A stretch of DNA of 64,000 nt from Euryarchaeota archaeon UBA103 (GCA_002506825.1 DAYH01000030.1:17491-81490); one strand, 5' to 3'. Counted from the first letter of the stretch, positions 1 through 10,800 are shown. The notes: generated by a model from the sequence alone, not told the origin. Made by a program: numbers and translations.

Positions 1-214
1 CTTTCAGATTTCCATCATCATCATACCAAGGAACTCTGAACTGTATAATTCGTTCAGCCTCTACCATTGCCTCTATTACTGGCATATACTCAGGATACTC
101 CTTGATCACAGGAGTAAGGCTGTCGAGAACCTCCTCAACTGCCTGATGAAATTCAGACTGGTTCGGATCTCTTGCAATTACGCCATCATATACTGATTTA
201 ATTCTGCTATCCAT
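1..214 (-). CDS. gdhA: NADP-type glutamate dehydrogenase, N-terminal part (cut by window edge)
   Basis: Only the first 71 codons are inside the window. The translation begins MDSRIKSVYDG and contains RDPNQ (residues 15-19) followed by EFHQAVEEV and then ERIIQFRVPW, which matches the N-terminal domain of hexameric NAD(P)-dependent glutamate dehydrogenase (E. coli GdhA has RDPNQTEF and ERVIQFRV at the same places). The family interconverts glutamate with 2-oxoglutarate plus ammonia in the cytosol. The ATG at 214 is the only sensible start: the alignment to GdhA begins there. It lies downstream of, and on the same strand as, the HD hydrolase gene but with a 107-base gap holding its own A/T-rich promoter-like element. 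Cofactor choice cannot be judged from this part. Confidence 0.9.
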   Translation of the reverse strand, partial: MDSRIKSVYDGVIARDPNQSEFHQAVEEVLDSLTPVIKEYPEYMPVIEAMVEAERIIQFRVPWYDDDGNLK

Positions 215-239
215 AGCACTCACCGGTGGTTGAAAGATT

Positions 240-250
240 CCTTATTAAGG
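240..250 (-). promoter_or_regulatory. Putative TATA element for gdhA
   Basis: On the minus strand the sequence CCTTAATAAGG is centred about 31 bases before the gdhA ATG. That is the distance expected for an archaeal TATA box serving a transcript with almost no leader. The element is nearly palindromic. Assigned by position and composition only. Confidence 0.4.
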
Positions 251-321
251 TACCAGCCGCACTTGCGAGTGGCCTTTCCCTTTTGAATCATATCCCGTCT
301 AAGCATTGGAGAAAGTATCTA

Positions 322-1638
322 TTAAGAGAATAGAATATTCTCAGAAACCTTGGATACCTTACCTTCATGCCCTGGTAGGGTCATCACATAGAATACCGCC
401 TGGCTAACCTGCCTATTTCTTAATGCCTCGGCAATTGGGGTGTGTTCCCTCAACCATCTGGTTCTGCCATCATCACCAATAATTCTAATATCGACTTGAG
501 ACATTCTTGGTTCGGCGAGTAGGAGCTTGATATTTGGAACATCTATGGCCACATAGCCGGGTTCTAGACCGGCCCTCCTAGCAATCTCATCTTCAAATTC
601 GAGCCTCTTGTTGGAGTCCGAAGCAAGCTCTGCCAGTAAATTGATATTTTCGTCATTGAGTTCCTGCCTCCTCCTAGATAAGCAAACTTTGAGTAGTTGC
701 CTATACTTCAATCTCCTAATCATATCTCGAGCGAAATCTCCTGCTTCGTGCATTACTTGCCAAATCTCTGCGTCTACCCTTCTCTGGAGATCGAAAGTGT
801 CAGGAGTGTTATCTTCACTACGCTCTACTGCCCTCGAGAGCATGACCTCTGTGACCCTAGTGACTCTGTGGAAATATACTGCACTGTACATCAGGCCTCT
901 GGCAACGAGCATTCCTTCGAGTGCCGGCAGACCGCCTTCTTCCACCGAAATATCCCCCCCATGCCTTTCTAGACACCTGATTAGTCTTCTATGATCAATC
1001 ACTCCATGCTTTACGCCTGTAAAGTGCGAGTCTCTGAGAAGGTAGTCGATTTGGTCGCAATCTACCGGGCCGTGTACAAGATGAGCCATTGTCTTATCAT
1101 TCTGAACAAAGTTTGTTTTACCTTCGGTCCAAGAGAGAAGGTTTCTCTCCGAACCTCTAGCATCGGGACCTCTTATTAGGCCTGCAACCTCCTTAGGATC
1201 TATACCGTGATTCTCAAGGATTTCTGGTACGCTTACTCTCTCTTGAATTGATGACTCTTCGCCATCCCTTAACACGTCGTAGTCGCCAAGAATAATTCCC
1301 TCAGTAATTGACATGTGGTCCAAACCTCCCCTCTCATGTAGAATATGCTCCAATGTATGAGAATAGGGGCCATGTCCTACATCATGCAATAGCGCGGCAA
1401 CACTTACCGCATCAGTCTCAGAACTATCTAGGCCCAGAGACTCTGACATCATACCAGCGACATGAGATACACCGAGGGAATGCTCGAAGCGAGTATGGTG
1501 GGCTCCGGGGAATACTAGATGTGCCAGTCCCAGTTGTTTGATATGGCTTAGCTTATTCATCTCAGGAGTTTTGAGAAGCTCCTCTCTGACGCCATCAATC
1601 CTGAACTGCCCATGGATTGCGTCATTGATTGTTTTCAT
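322..1638 (-). CDS. HD-domain phosphohydrolase (dGTPase/SAMHD1-like)
   Basis: A 438-residue cytosolic protein of the HD superfamily. The metal-binding residues are visible in order: His53 in HTRFEHSLG, the His85-Asp86 doublet in LLHDVGHGPYSH, and an Asp at 193-195 in GPVDCDQIDYLLRDS, the closing motif of YwfO-like and SAMHD1-like enzymes. These relatives hydrolyse dNTPs to nucleoside plus triphosphate; which nucleotide is used here cannot be read from sequence. The start ATG at 1638 begins MKTINDAIHGQFRIDG, typical of the family start (D-x-VHG). It is divergent from the RHH regulator gene, sharing a 140-base intergenic region that carries a palindrome and an operator-like inverted repeat, so the two may be co-regulated. 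Confidence 0.85.
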   Translation of the reverse strand: MKTINDAIHGQFRIDGVREELLKTPEMNKLSHIKQLGLAHLVFPGAHHTRFEHSLGVSHVAGMMSESLGLDSSETDAVSVAALLHDVGHGPYSHTLEHILHERGGLDHMSITEGIILGDYDVLRDGEESSIQERVSVPEILENHGIDPKEVAGLIRGPDARGSERNLLSWTEGKTNFVQNDKTMAHLVHGPVDCDQIDYLLRDSHFTGVKHGVIDHRRLIRCLERHGGDISVEEGGLPALEGMLVARGLMYSAVYFHRVTRVTEVMLSRAVERSEDNTPDTFDLQRRVDAEIWQVMHEAGDFARDMIRRLKYRQLLKVCLSRRRQELNDENINLLAELASDSNKRLEFEDEIARRAGLEPGYVAIDVPNIKLLLAEPRMSQVDIRIIGDDGRTRWLREHTPIAEALRNRQVSQAVFYVMTLPGHEGKVSKVSENILFS

Positions 1639-1668
1639 GCAAGCCCCGTCTCTGCGAGAGTGTGCCCC

Positions 1669-1678
1669 CCATTAATGG
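1669..1678. promoter_or_regulatory. Perfect 10-bp palindrome upstream of the HD hydrolase
   Basis: CCATTAATGG is a perfect palindrome about 36 bases before the HD hydrolase start codon. Its A/T core is at a reasonable place for a TATA element of that gene with a short leader. Function is inferred from position. Confidence 0.3.
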
Positions 1679-1700
1679 AACTGCCTAGATATGATGGAGA

Positions 1701-1739
1701 TAATTGTAATTCAATTGCATTTCATATGAGATACAATTA
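1701..1739. promoter_or_regulatory. Operator-like inverted repeat in the HD / RHH divergent promoter region
   Basis: The arms TAATTGTA (1701-1708) and TACAATTA (1732-1739) are perfect reverse complements, 31 bases apart start to start, which is close to three helical turns. The right arm runs into an A/T-rich stretch (ACAATTAATAC) that fits the TATA box for the RHH gene, with transcription then beginning near 1762 and a Shine-Dalgarno-like GTAGGTG just before the ATG at 1779. Binding by the adjacent RHH protein would block that promoter; autoregulation is inference. Confidence 0.5.
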
Positions 1740-1778
1740 ATACCCCCCTCCCCTTTCGACAGTTCAGTAGGTGTCGAT

Positions 1779-2147
1779 ATGTCCGGTCACAGTCCAATGG
1801 TCTCACTTAGAATTCCGGAAGATCACCTTCTAGAATTAGACAGAATGGTAGGCTTTGATGGAATGAGAAATCGTTCTGATGTTATTCGGTCAGCGATTAG
1901 AAAGTATCTGACTGACGAGTACCAGGTTAGTGGAGAGAAGGTAGAAGTAAATCTAGGTCCCGATCTAAGTTCCATAATGGATGATTTCTGTAAATTACAT
2001 GGTGAGAAACCTGACTCAGTTTTGAGGCAGGCGGCTAGAGAACACATTAGAAGTGTTACAGTTGAAAACAGTAAAGTTACAGATATGATTTCTTCCAGAA
2101 TGAATGAGCTGAGAGAAAGAAGCAATGACGATTCAAACGCTATATGA
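1779..2147 (+). CDS. Ribbon-helix-helix transcription regulator with two RHH-like units
   Basis: A 122-residue protein. Residues 7-48 (MVSLRIPEDHLLELDRM followed by RNRSDVIRSAIRKYL) are a clear CopG/NikR-type ribbon-helix-helix DNA-binding domain: a short beta strand, then two helices with the RSDVIRSAI signature. Residues 54-92 (VEVNLGPDL, then PDSVLRQAAREHI) repeat the same strand-helix-helix plan, so the chain may carry two RHH units rather than the ACT-like nickel domain of NikR; the usual NikR His/Cys ligand set is not apparent. The C-terminal 30 residues are polar and helical. The start ATG at 1779 has GTAGGTG upstream. It probably controls its own gene and possibly the divergent HD hydrolase through the inverted repeat at 1701-1739. 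Confidence 0.8.
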   Translation: MSGHSPMVSLRIPEDHLLELDRMVGFDGMRNRSDVIRSAIRKYLTDEYQVSGEKVEVNLGPDLSSIMDDFCKLHGEKPDSVLRQAAREHIRSVTVENSKVTDMISSRMNELRERSNDDSNAI

Positions 2148-2187
2148 GGCGAGGGAAATGTGTGAGGATGGGATGCACAGAACCAAC

Positions 2188-2213
2188 GCGGGGGGGCCTA
2201 ATAGCCCCCTCGC
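2188..2213 (+). terminator. Strong G/C-rich hairpin after the RHH gene
   Basis: A stem of ten pairs (2188-2197 with 2204-2213, one of them G-U) encloses the six-base loop CTAATA. It lies 40 bases after the RHH stop codon and before the helicase gene. There is no long T-run behind it, so a role in termination, transcript stability or as part of a small RNA are all possible. The rest of 2148-2331 holds no convincing gene. Confidence 0.45.
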
Positions 2214-2331
2214 ACCCAAATTAAATGGCCTTAGAGGACTTAGGGATAGAGCCATGAAAGCCCTCGGAAGTAGTTTCTAGAGGATTAGTCACTACCCAAT
2301 CTTCTTGGCCGTCCTTTTCCCGGTAAAACAT

Positions 2332-4329
2332 ATGAGTGCGGGCGCGGCAGATTATTCTGCAATATTTTTCGCCCATAAAGAAGCCAGAAGATCTCAGATA
2401 GAGATGATATCAGATGGGGTCGATACCCTATCTGGAGGAGGCTTCCTACTAGCTGCTGCACCCACAGGAATAGGAAAAACAGCGGCGGCGCTTGCATCAG
2501 CCTTACAAGCCTCATTTGATAACAATCTGTCTCCTGAAAGACCTAAGATAATTTTCATGACGGGAAGACAGTCTCAACACAGAATAGTAGTGGATACGGT
2601 TCGTAAAATTAATTCGAGAATTCCAGATGGAGTTCCAAAAATAACACTGGTCGACATAATCGGAAGGGAGGGCATGTGCGAATATGTGGACCGTTCAACT
2701 GGGAGATGCAGTTGTGAGGGCGATATTGTCGAAGAATCTCGTAAGTCTCGTCGGTCAGACATGAGAAAGAAGTTGCTCGAACAGCCCCGTCACGTAGACT
2801 GGAGTGTAAAATATGGAAGAGCTAGGAAAGTTTGCTCTTGGGCGACGGCTAGGATGACGGCGGGGCACGCAGATATTCTTGTATGCGACTACAATCATGT
2901 TTTCGTGGAGGGGGTCAGGGAGGCATCTTTACCTGCTATGGGCATAGAACTAGAGAATTCTATTCTAATTGTAGATGAAGCCCATAACCTACCAGATAGG
3001 ATAAGAAGCGGTTTGGAGAGAAGGGTTACAGATGATGTTTTTAGAAGAGCTTTGGATAACATAGAGGAATACAAGGGAAATTTAGAGAAGACTAATTCTG
3101 ATCTTGAATTGCCTGAATCTAGCCAACTCAGAGACGTAAGAAACCTGGAAATGCAAGTTAAGGCTCTCCAAGAACCAATATTGAACTGGCTACAGGAAAA
3201 GAAGCTTGAAAATGAGGAAACTAAGGGAGATGACTTAAGGATATCAACTCAAGATTTCTTGGACGTATTTTCTAAAGCTACGGAAGGCGCCATAGAAGAC
3301 GATGAAACGGATGAAATTTCTAGAGTAATATTGATGGTAAGACGTTTATTTTCTGTGACAATTGATGAAGAGGAGGATGCAGATGATGAAGAGCAGAATG
3401 ATTGTACAAGAATAGCGGAGATGCTTGAAATATGCATCAAGTTCAGAAATAGTTCTGCATTGTCTTTGGTATTTGACGAACTACTTGATAGTCCACGTAT
3501 AACCTGTCATCTTCTTGATCCGAGCGTGGTTGGGAAATCAGTGTTCGAAAGATGCCGTGGATCAATTTTGATGTCTGGAACTCTATTCCCTCCTGAGATG
3601 TATTCCGACATACTTGGAATACCAACCATGCAATCTGTTTGTAAAATATATTCATCAGATTTTCCAATAGAGAATAGGCCAGTTCTTATCGCCAGCGATG
3701 TTACTAGTAAATTTACTGAGCGTGAAAGAAGTATTCCGATCATAGGGCAACATGTTAGGGCGGTTATTGAAAATACTAATGGAAATGTAGCCATCTTTGC
3801 ACCCAGTTATAGCATGTTAGAAAGAATACATTCAGACTTCGAAAATTTAGGTTGGAGTAGTAAAAGAATACTAAAGGAAGAGCAGCGAATGAGTAAGGGA
3901 AGAGTGGAGTCTATGATTTCAAAACTCTATGAACAGAAAGAAATGGGAGGTGCAGTAATCTTTGGAGTTCTGAATGGTAAACTTTCGGAAGGTGTTGACT
4001 ATTCAGATAATATTCTGGATGCGTTGGTCTGTATTGGGCTGCCCCTTCCCCCCCCTAGTGCCAAACAGGATGCTTTGATAGAGTACTTCACTAACAAATT
4101 TGATAGGAATAGAGCATGGAAGTATGCTAGTCTTCAACCTGCTGTAAATAGTATTCTCCAAGCACTGGGAAGGCCGATAAGGAAGAAGCAGGACAGAGCA
4201 ATAATTGTACTATTGGAAAAGAGAATCCTTGAGCGGAGGATCAGTGATTGTATGCCTTCGATGATGAAGATGCAAACCTCAAAACCCTCTAGGACCGCAG
4301 AGAGAGTAAAGGCATTCTTCGACATCTAG
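2332..4329 (+). CDS. XPD/DinG-family iron-sulfur DNA helicase
   Basis: A superfamily 2 ATP-dependent helicase of the Rad3/XPD group, 665 residues from the ATG at 2332. A TTG at 2305 would add nine residues; neither start has a clear ribosome site. Seen in order: Q-motif-like region EARRSQ, Walker A APTGIGKT (about 43-50), the four cysteines of an iron-sulfur cluster (Cys116, Cys126, Cys128, Cys168), the DEAH box (Asp215-His218), a variable acidic arch-like region (about 240-390), SGTLFPPEM, and motif VI QALGRPIR (about 610-617). XPD proteins unwind DNA 5' to 3' in repair. The middle cysteine pair is CxC and the fourth lies in a VCSW rather than CPY context, differing from textbook XPD spacing. 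It could serve as a DinG-like helicase; the family is secure, the exact role is not. Confidence 0.88.
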   Translation: MSAGAADYSAIFFAHKEARRSQIEMISDGVDTLSGGGFLLAAAPTGIGKTAAALASALQASFDNNLSPERPKIIFMTGRQSQHRIVVDTVRKINSRIPDGVPKITLVDIIGREGMCEYVDRSTGRCSCEGDIVEESRKSRRSDMRKKLLEQPRHVDWSVKYGRARKVCSWATARMTAGHADILVCDYNHVFVEGVREASLPAMGIELENSILIVDEAHNLPDRIRSGLERRVTDDVFRRALDNIEEYKGNLEKTNSDLELPESSQLRDVRNLEMQVKALQEPILNWLQEKKLENEETKGDDLRISTQDFLDVFSKATEGAIEDDETDEISRVILMVRRLFSVTIDEEEDADDEEQNDCTRIAEMLEICIKFRNSSALSLVFDELLDSPRITCHLLDPSVVGKSVFERCRGSILMSGTLFPPEMYSDILGIPTMQSVCKIYSSDFPIENRPVLIASDVTSKFTERERSIPIIGQHVRAVIENTNGNVAIFAPSYSMLERIHSDFENLGWSSKRILKEEQRMSKGRVESMISKLYEQKEMGGAVIFGVLNGKLSEGVDYSDNILDALVCIGLPLPPPSAKQDALIEYFTNKFDRNRAWKYASLQPAVNSILQALGRPIRKKQDRAIIVLLEKRILERRISDCMPSMMKMQTSKPSRTAERVKAFFDI

Positions 4330-4369
4330 TAAGCAATGGGTTCATGTCAGACCATCTCTTCCGTTCTTC

Positions 4370-4840
4370 ATGGAGTGGACCAGAGTTTCGATAGGAGAGA
4401 AAAAAGGCGATGTTCCTCAGATCCCAACACTTCCTGAATCATCAGGGCTTGATACTGATGCCTTGTCATCTCATCAAAGATTCATGTCGAGTATTGGCCA
4501 CATGACTGAAGTAATTGATAATCATGAAAAATCAACAAAAAGAGTATTACTTCCTGGGGTTGAGGCTTTAGGCGGATTTGACTCCATTAGATCCTTTCAA
4601 GACGGAGTTTCCGCGATAGGCGCTGAATCAATTGGTAACGGATTAGAGATTCTACTATCAAAATCTATTATGGGCGAAGTACTTCTTCAGAAGATGGCTG
4701 TAGAGTCAGGACAGGCCATAAGACTAGTAGTGCCGGAAAAGTTTGGAGGAAACGTAGAGTCGTTCATGCTCCCCTTTGGGGCGACTGTGGACGAGGCGTT
4801 CTGGGATGGAAATAGATTGAAGATAACCTTCAATTACTAA
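4370..4840 (+). CDS. Conserved-looking hypothetical protein, 156 aa
   Basis: I do not recognise a family. The protein is soluble, without signal peptide or membrane segment. The first 35 residues are polar; the middle (about 40-100) is helical with GVEALGGFDSIRSF; the end (about 108-156) reads as beta strands with alternating charge (AIRLVVPEKFGG, VDEAFWDGNRLKITFNY), suggesting a small alpha/beta domain. It starts 40 bases after the helicase stop codon on the same strand and may be cotranscribed with it, so a role linked to the helicase is a possibility only. Its TAA stop (4838-4840) overlaps the TAG stop (4837-4839) of the convergent giant surface gene. Confidence 0.6.
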   Translation: MEWTRVSIGEKKGDVPQIPTLPESSGLDTDALSSHQRFMSSIGHMTEVIDNHEKSTKRVLLPGVEALGGFDSIRSFQDGVSAIGAESIGNGLEILLSKSIMGEVLLQKMAVESGQAIRLVVPEKFGGNVESFMLPFGATVDEAFWDGNRLKITFNY

Positions 4841-7800
4841 TCTTCAATTATTTTTCCTTTGGACCTTATTGGAACTTCCTCAAGTTGGTCTATTTCTTGT
4901 AGTACCGAGTTGAGAGCCATCTGGGCGCTTTCCCTATGTTGATCTCCAAGAACGTGACTGGAATACCTGGCTTCTTCGAATATTCTATCCAGCGACAGTA
5001 ATGCCTGTTCACTTATTGGAAGTGCGCTCCTAATTGCCATTTCGAATTCCCTCACTGTTTCGAAATCCCTTCTAAGGAACCCTCTACTCATCAATATTTT
5101 ACAAAGTCCTTCATAACAATTGAAGATCGCTTCCCTAACTTCGTCTCCAGCGGCAAGAAGTTCTGCAGTGTAGCTAAATACGCCTGCCAATTCATCAATA
5201 GCAGCCTTCTTCTTTTTCCTTATGGAGACTACTAATGCTGAAACTCCTATCATGAATGCTACCAGAATTATCGATAATATCGCGGGCCTTAGTAGTGAAT
5301 CCGAAGCCTCGGCCTGATAGTTTATCTCAACTTCACTAAACTGGGCTAATTGAGTGGCGTTGACTGGATCGATAATGTCGGAGTCAGAGCTGAATTCCAT
5401 ATTCAACTCGCCCCAGAAGTCCCTATCCCAGAATGAGTGCTCTTCATGGAATGACTCAAATTGATAGTTGAATATCCCATTTTCATCTGTCATCCCAACT
5501 ACAGTAAAGAGTGTGTTAGTATCATTAGTTAGTCTGGCAGTTATGGACACGCCCTCTACTGGAGGGGCCCTATTATCATCTGAAGCGGTAACATTGATTT
5601 TTCCAGAAATCTTAGTCTGGCCCCTCTCGATAAAGAGTACATCAGGAATAAATTCAAAGTCAACACTAACTAGTATCTGCAGATCGAATTCCAGAGAAGC
5701 ACCATTAAGGAATCTCTCTGCATCGGGATCCACTTCTATGGTAAAGACAGAATTACCTGGTGGCATGTACGTTTTTGCATTGGAAGTAATTAGGAACTGA
5801 CCTGTTGCTTGGTCCCATGTAATGATTGCATTTGGCTCTAACGACCCCTCCCATAGGAGTGACATTTCCATTTCTTCCATAGTATTTCCATCGCCCCCGA
5901 TTTCAAGTACCCTGCCTCTGACTGTTATTGGCCTAGTCTCATCGCCTCTAACAACCTCGTCCGATATCAGGAGTATTTCCACATTGATATCAGCCCTTGA
6001 GAAAACAGTAGTATTTGTCGAGTCAGGGAGATACAGCTCCTCTCCGTAAAAACTGACTGATACTAGGTGGGCGCCTCGAGAAATTGAGTATCCTAATTCA
6101 TGTGTGAACGAAAACGTCCCATCTATTCCTGTAGTCACTACCAAGATCTCGTTACCGTCCAATATGAAAGAAATATTCCTATTTTCCAATCCTGGGCTCC
6201 CAGAGGTATCAGAATCATAGAGCCTCCCTGAGAAGTTCCACATTCCCCCTCTCGTTGCTACGCTGTTCTCGACATTTAGGGTAATAGTAGTGTGATATGC
6301 GATCGTGAGATTTGTCTCTACTGAAGTCTGTCGATAGTAGCCTTGATCGGGAGAAATCACAGTTACTGGATGAACTCCCACATCTAGGAACTCTGAGACG
6401 ACCCATGAAAGATGCCAACTACCATCCTCCTCAGTCACGGTAGTTCCTATCAATATACCATCTACGAATATCTGTAATGAGTGATTTGAAAGCCACCCAT
6501 CGGGAAGATTATCCCTAACTGTTCCTCTAAGATTTAGTTCATCCCCAACAGCTATTGGTTCTGGATCTTCCACAGTCAGCACTGTGGGCGAGAATACAGT
6601 GAAGATTGTAGTAGAGTTTGATCCGAGGATGAATTCCTCGCCCTCGAATGATAGTGTTACCTCCCTCGGCCCGAGAGGCATATCAGAAGGAACGGGGAAG
6701 AATAGACTAAATGAGCCATTTGCATCCACATTGAGCGAGGTCAACATCTGCCCATTCATGTAAGCATCGAGACTTCTGTTAGGGAGTGGTCTTCCGGCAC
6801 CATCGGTTAAAATTCCTTCAATTAGTAAGAGTTCGTTTCTGTCTATCTCGCCCTGAGGAGTAGTTAGAACTACTTGTGAAGTCTGCGTTACGTTGAACGG
6901 AGTTGTAGTAATTGACGATAAGTAATATTCCGGGTTCAGTGAGTCTCCTTGACCCATGGGGTCGACCCATGTAAAACCGCCTAGGAACTCGATACTGAAT
7001 GTATGCTGACCATAGTCCATATCCAATGGGAGGTCGTATGTGATTTGCCATGTGCCAGATGATGAGTTTGAAATATCGATGTACAGGGGTCCGACGTCAA
7101 TCCCATCTATCGAGAGGTGAACGACCCCACCTTTCGGTGAACCGTCCTCAAGCAAAGGTAAGCCATGCTCGTCCAGGAGTGTTCCTCTGAATATTACCTG
7201 CTCCCCGGCTACAGCAGAACCTGAAATATCTGCCACTTCAATAACAGTCGGGGCCAGAATAATTATCCTAGTCCAAGTCTGATCGCCAGATAATCCAGTA
7301 GTTCCATTTATTCCGTCGAAAACCGCAGTCACGGTCATAGGTCCAGGATTTCTATTTGAGTCGGTTGCTAAACTCGTGTTAATGAGGCCGTTTGAATCGG
7401 TAAATCCTGACCATGTCTGAAGACCATCAACTAGAATTTTAACTTCTACATTACCGACATTTTCTCCGGCATTATCCATTATGGAAATATTTAGGTCTGA
7501 TGGATCCCCTCTGACTGTTCTTGCATTTGGATCCAGATCTGTTGGGTTGATAATCGATATCATTGAGAATCCCCTGCTATCGAAACTTCCGTTGCTAGAA
7601 CTTGAGCTGTAATAATTTACAGTCGGTGTGTATGTAGCTGAGATGTTGTGTGTCCCCCTCGGGAATGACATCTCCAAGAAAATTCTGGCTGACCAACTTC
7701 CATTTGGATCGACTGCTCCTCCCGAAACTGAGAATCCCGTAGAGACATTATCGATCAAGAAGGTTAGGCTTGGCGAAAGAGGATTTCCATTTCTATCCAC

Positions 7801-10800
7801 GATACCACTGCCGTTACTTGAGGTTAGATTCCCAGATACGTCCATGAAATCTCCTGCAGTCGGGTTCGCGGTAATGGGGCTAAATGATATGGAGGTCGGA
7901 GATCTGACGATTATGGTATTGATGAATGTGAAAGAAGTATGTAGGGACTCAGTACCATTGGAACCATTGAACATCAACATAACTGATATCGCCCCCAGTG
8001 GGTGGGAGTGTGGAACATCGAATGAGAAATTTACATATCCCCCAGAATTAGAAGAAGTCTCCGTTGACATCCATGTATCATGGAATTTCGCGGCCACGCT
8101 CATCCCAGATATTTCTCTGTCATTATTTGATGACTCAACAAACTTAGCACCGAAGGAAATGGAAGAACCTCTGTCTACGATTGTATTTATGAGGGGGACA
8201 CGATCTATGAATTGAACAACTCCCCTTACTAGTACCGATTCTGAACCGGTCCCGGTTAGGTAGAATGGACTACTTCCGTTTTCAACGCTGATTACAACTG
8301 TCTTGAGGCCATTAGAAATCCCATCTCCCAATGGATCGGTAGGTACGGAAACGGAAAATGTGCCATTCGGCGAGGTAGCAAAACCAGATATGAGCTTCTC
8401 ACTAGGATCATTCAGGAAGAAGACTTCTATTGAGACAGGGCCACTAACTGTCCTATTGACATCGAAAGAATCCATCACTTTACCTGTCACAAGGAATGAC
8501 TGACCCGCAGTTACCTCAGGGAGGGGAGAATTATCTATCCTAACGCTACTGGAAACCTGGACTGTTAGATTCATGTAGCTCTGGTTGGCAAGCCATCTGC
8601 CTGCATCTGGAGTATCCAGAGAGTCTGTCAAGTCGTCCGGAGCTAGAATCAGCACGTCATAGTAGCCAGGAGGGGCATCACTAGGAATTAGAGACTGAAA
8701 TTCAACGACGCCGTCATTTCCAGTGACAGAGATATTCATTAGCTGCTCAAGAGAACCCCCCCAATCAAAGTAAATTTCTACAGTGGCGTTAGAGAGTCTC
8801 TCGTTACTCTCAAGATCTCTGACTGTAGCTGAAGCAGATAGGTTTTCGCCCGCCACCACGATTGCACTGGTATTGGTAGTCTGAACATCGAACATTGTCT
8901 GAATCCCTATGTCCAGTGTGTTTTCTATTGCTGGATCGAAGAAGTAAGGGATACCCCCGGGCGAGTTCTTTACGAAATCAAGGACTAGAACCGCTTGATA
9001 GACTCCTGAACCTATTCCACTAGGCATTGAGAATGATATGTTGTATTGTCCGCTGGTGGTATCCAACCAAGTTGACCCCAAGGTGTATCTATCAGGAGGG
9101 AGAGGATTGCCATCTGGCCCAGGAGGTAGACTGGAGGGGACATCTAAGAAGAGTGAGGCAGAAGTGTTGTTACCCAAAACAGTTGAGTTGAGATCGGAGT
9201 CTGTTACTGATCCTGAGATCCAAGTAGTATTGCCCATCGGAACCCACTCGGTACCGAGATTGAATATCGGAGACGCCCTGCCTTGGATCCTCACTGTATC
9301 AGATGTTTGATTGGGACTTATCCAGGTGGAACCGTTGTAACTGAGAACCCAAGGATAGTCGCCTGCGAGAGTTAGATTCGAGGGGGCCCAAGAAGTTACT
9401 ATTTTGGGAACGTCAGGATTGGAATCATTCCATACATCTGTGCCATTCACAGATAAGGAGAAGAGCCCAGGAAATGAAGTAATTTCTGCCCCAGTGTGGT
9501 CGGATAGTGAGACTAAGATATCTGTAGTAGAGCCCTTTGGAGAGGGGGCCATTGTATAGTTGAAAACAATGTAGCTCTTGATACCGTGTTGATCGACTAC
9601 GGTAGTTTCATCTTTAGCGAAAAGCTGATCTGCCAGATATTGGTATCTAATCTCAACAAGTCCTGCAGGAATGGGGACTTCGGAATCTAGGAACGTCCAA
9701 TTGACAGCGAATTGCCCAGGGCTTGATAGCCAGTCACTGTCGTTTAGATACCAAGAGTTCAGAGTTTGGAAGGGAGCATTTGTACCGGATCTCCTCATTT
9801 GCAATGTAAGGGTCCCATTCAGAGACTCTGGGACTTCAGATTTACTGAGGGCAGTACCGTTGAGATATATTGGCCTATTAATCTCCAGTAGAGTATCGTT
9901 TAATCCCTGTCCTTCCAGTGAAATCGTCAGATTAGGAGCCTGTGTCAAATTGAGATTGATGGTTTCCGAAGATGGCCTGATATGGAATACAGGACCCGAT
10001 GCATTGTTTAGATCGTATTGATGCCAGCCGGTGTAATCAAGTGTTGCCGATATCAGGCCCTCTTGCTCGCTTTCATTAATTAATACTGAGAACTCAAAAT
10101 ATCCCCCGGGGCCGATACTAGATATCAGGCTGACAGGGCCATCTTGTGAAGTGGTATAATTCATCAGAACCTGCATACTGTCAATCAGTGAAATATCATT
10201 ATATGGATTATTCTCCAGAGAAACTGAGCCAGTAATCGTAGTGTTTACGCCTATTCCTAATTTTGGCTCAGTGACTGGTTGGGGTTCGCTTAAAGACAGG
10301 GTGATGTCATCGGTGATATTCACGTTCCAGTCTGAGAAAATACCTTGATAACCAACGTAACCGAGTGACTTGGTCATAACGACTAATGACGCGTTTCCTG
10401 GATTGACAGCTTCAGAAGGCATCCCCGTGATGTTAAAAGAGCCATTAGAGTCAGTCACGGCAGTACCCACAAGATGTTGAGAAACGGCCGCCAAACCGGG
10501 TATTTGATCTGTCATATTTGATTCAATCAGATACATTTCAACACCAACCCCTTCCACTGATGTCTGATTATCTGTAAATCGTAGAGTGCCATTCATCCAT
10601 ATCGATTGTCCGGATAAATCTCTATCCAACCACAATGGGCCCCAAGACTCATTTGTAACCTCGACAAGAGACATTGCAGGACAGGCCTCGAATGGAATCC
10701 ATCCCAAATCTGCGTTTCCAAGATTTTGGTTAGTTTGTAAGTGAACCTCTACCCATGAAGAGAAGTCTTTTCCGTAAACCTCGAATGCTTCTCCGTTCCA

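Noticed and set aside
608..994. Plus-strand frame opposite the HD hydrolase
   Set aside because: Lies entirely antisense to a gene with clear catalytic motifs; composition (Ser/Leu-rich) is that of a shadow frame.
2254..2280. Short frame beginning MKALGSSF before the helicase
   Set aside because: Only eight codons, no ribosome site and no sign of a leader peptide function.
7628..8215. 195-aa plus-strand frame inside the giant gene
   Set aside because: No recognisable domain, no ribosome site and full overlap with well-supported coding sequence on the minus strand.
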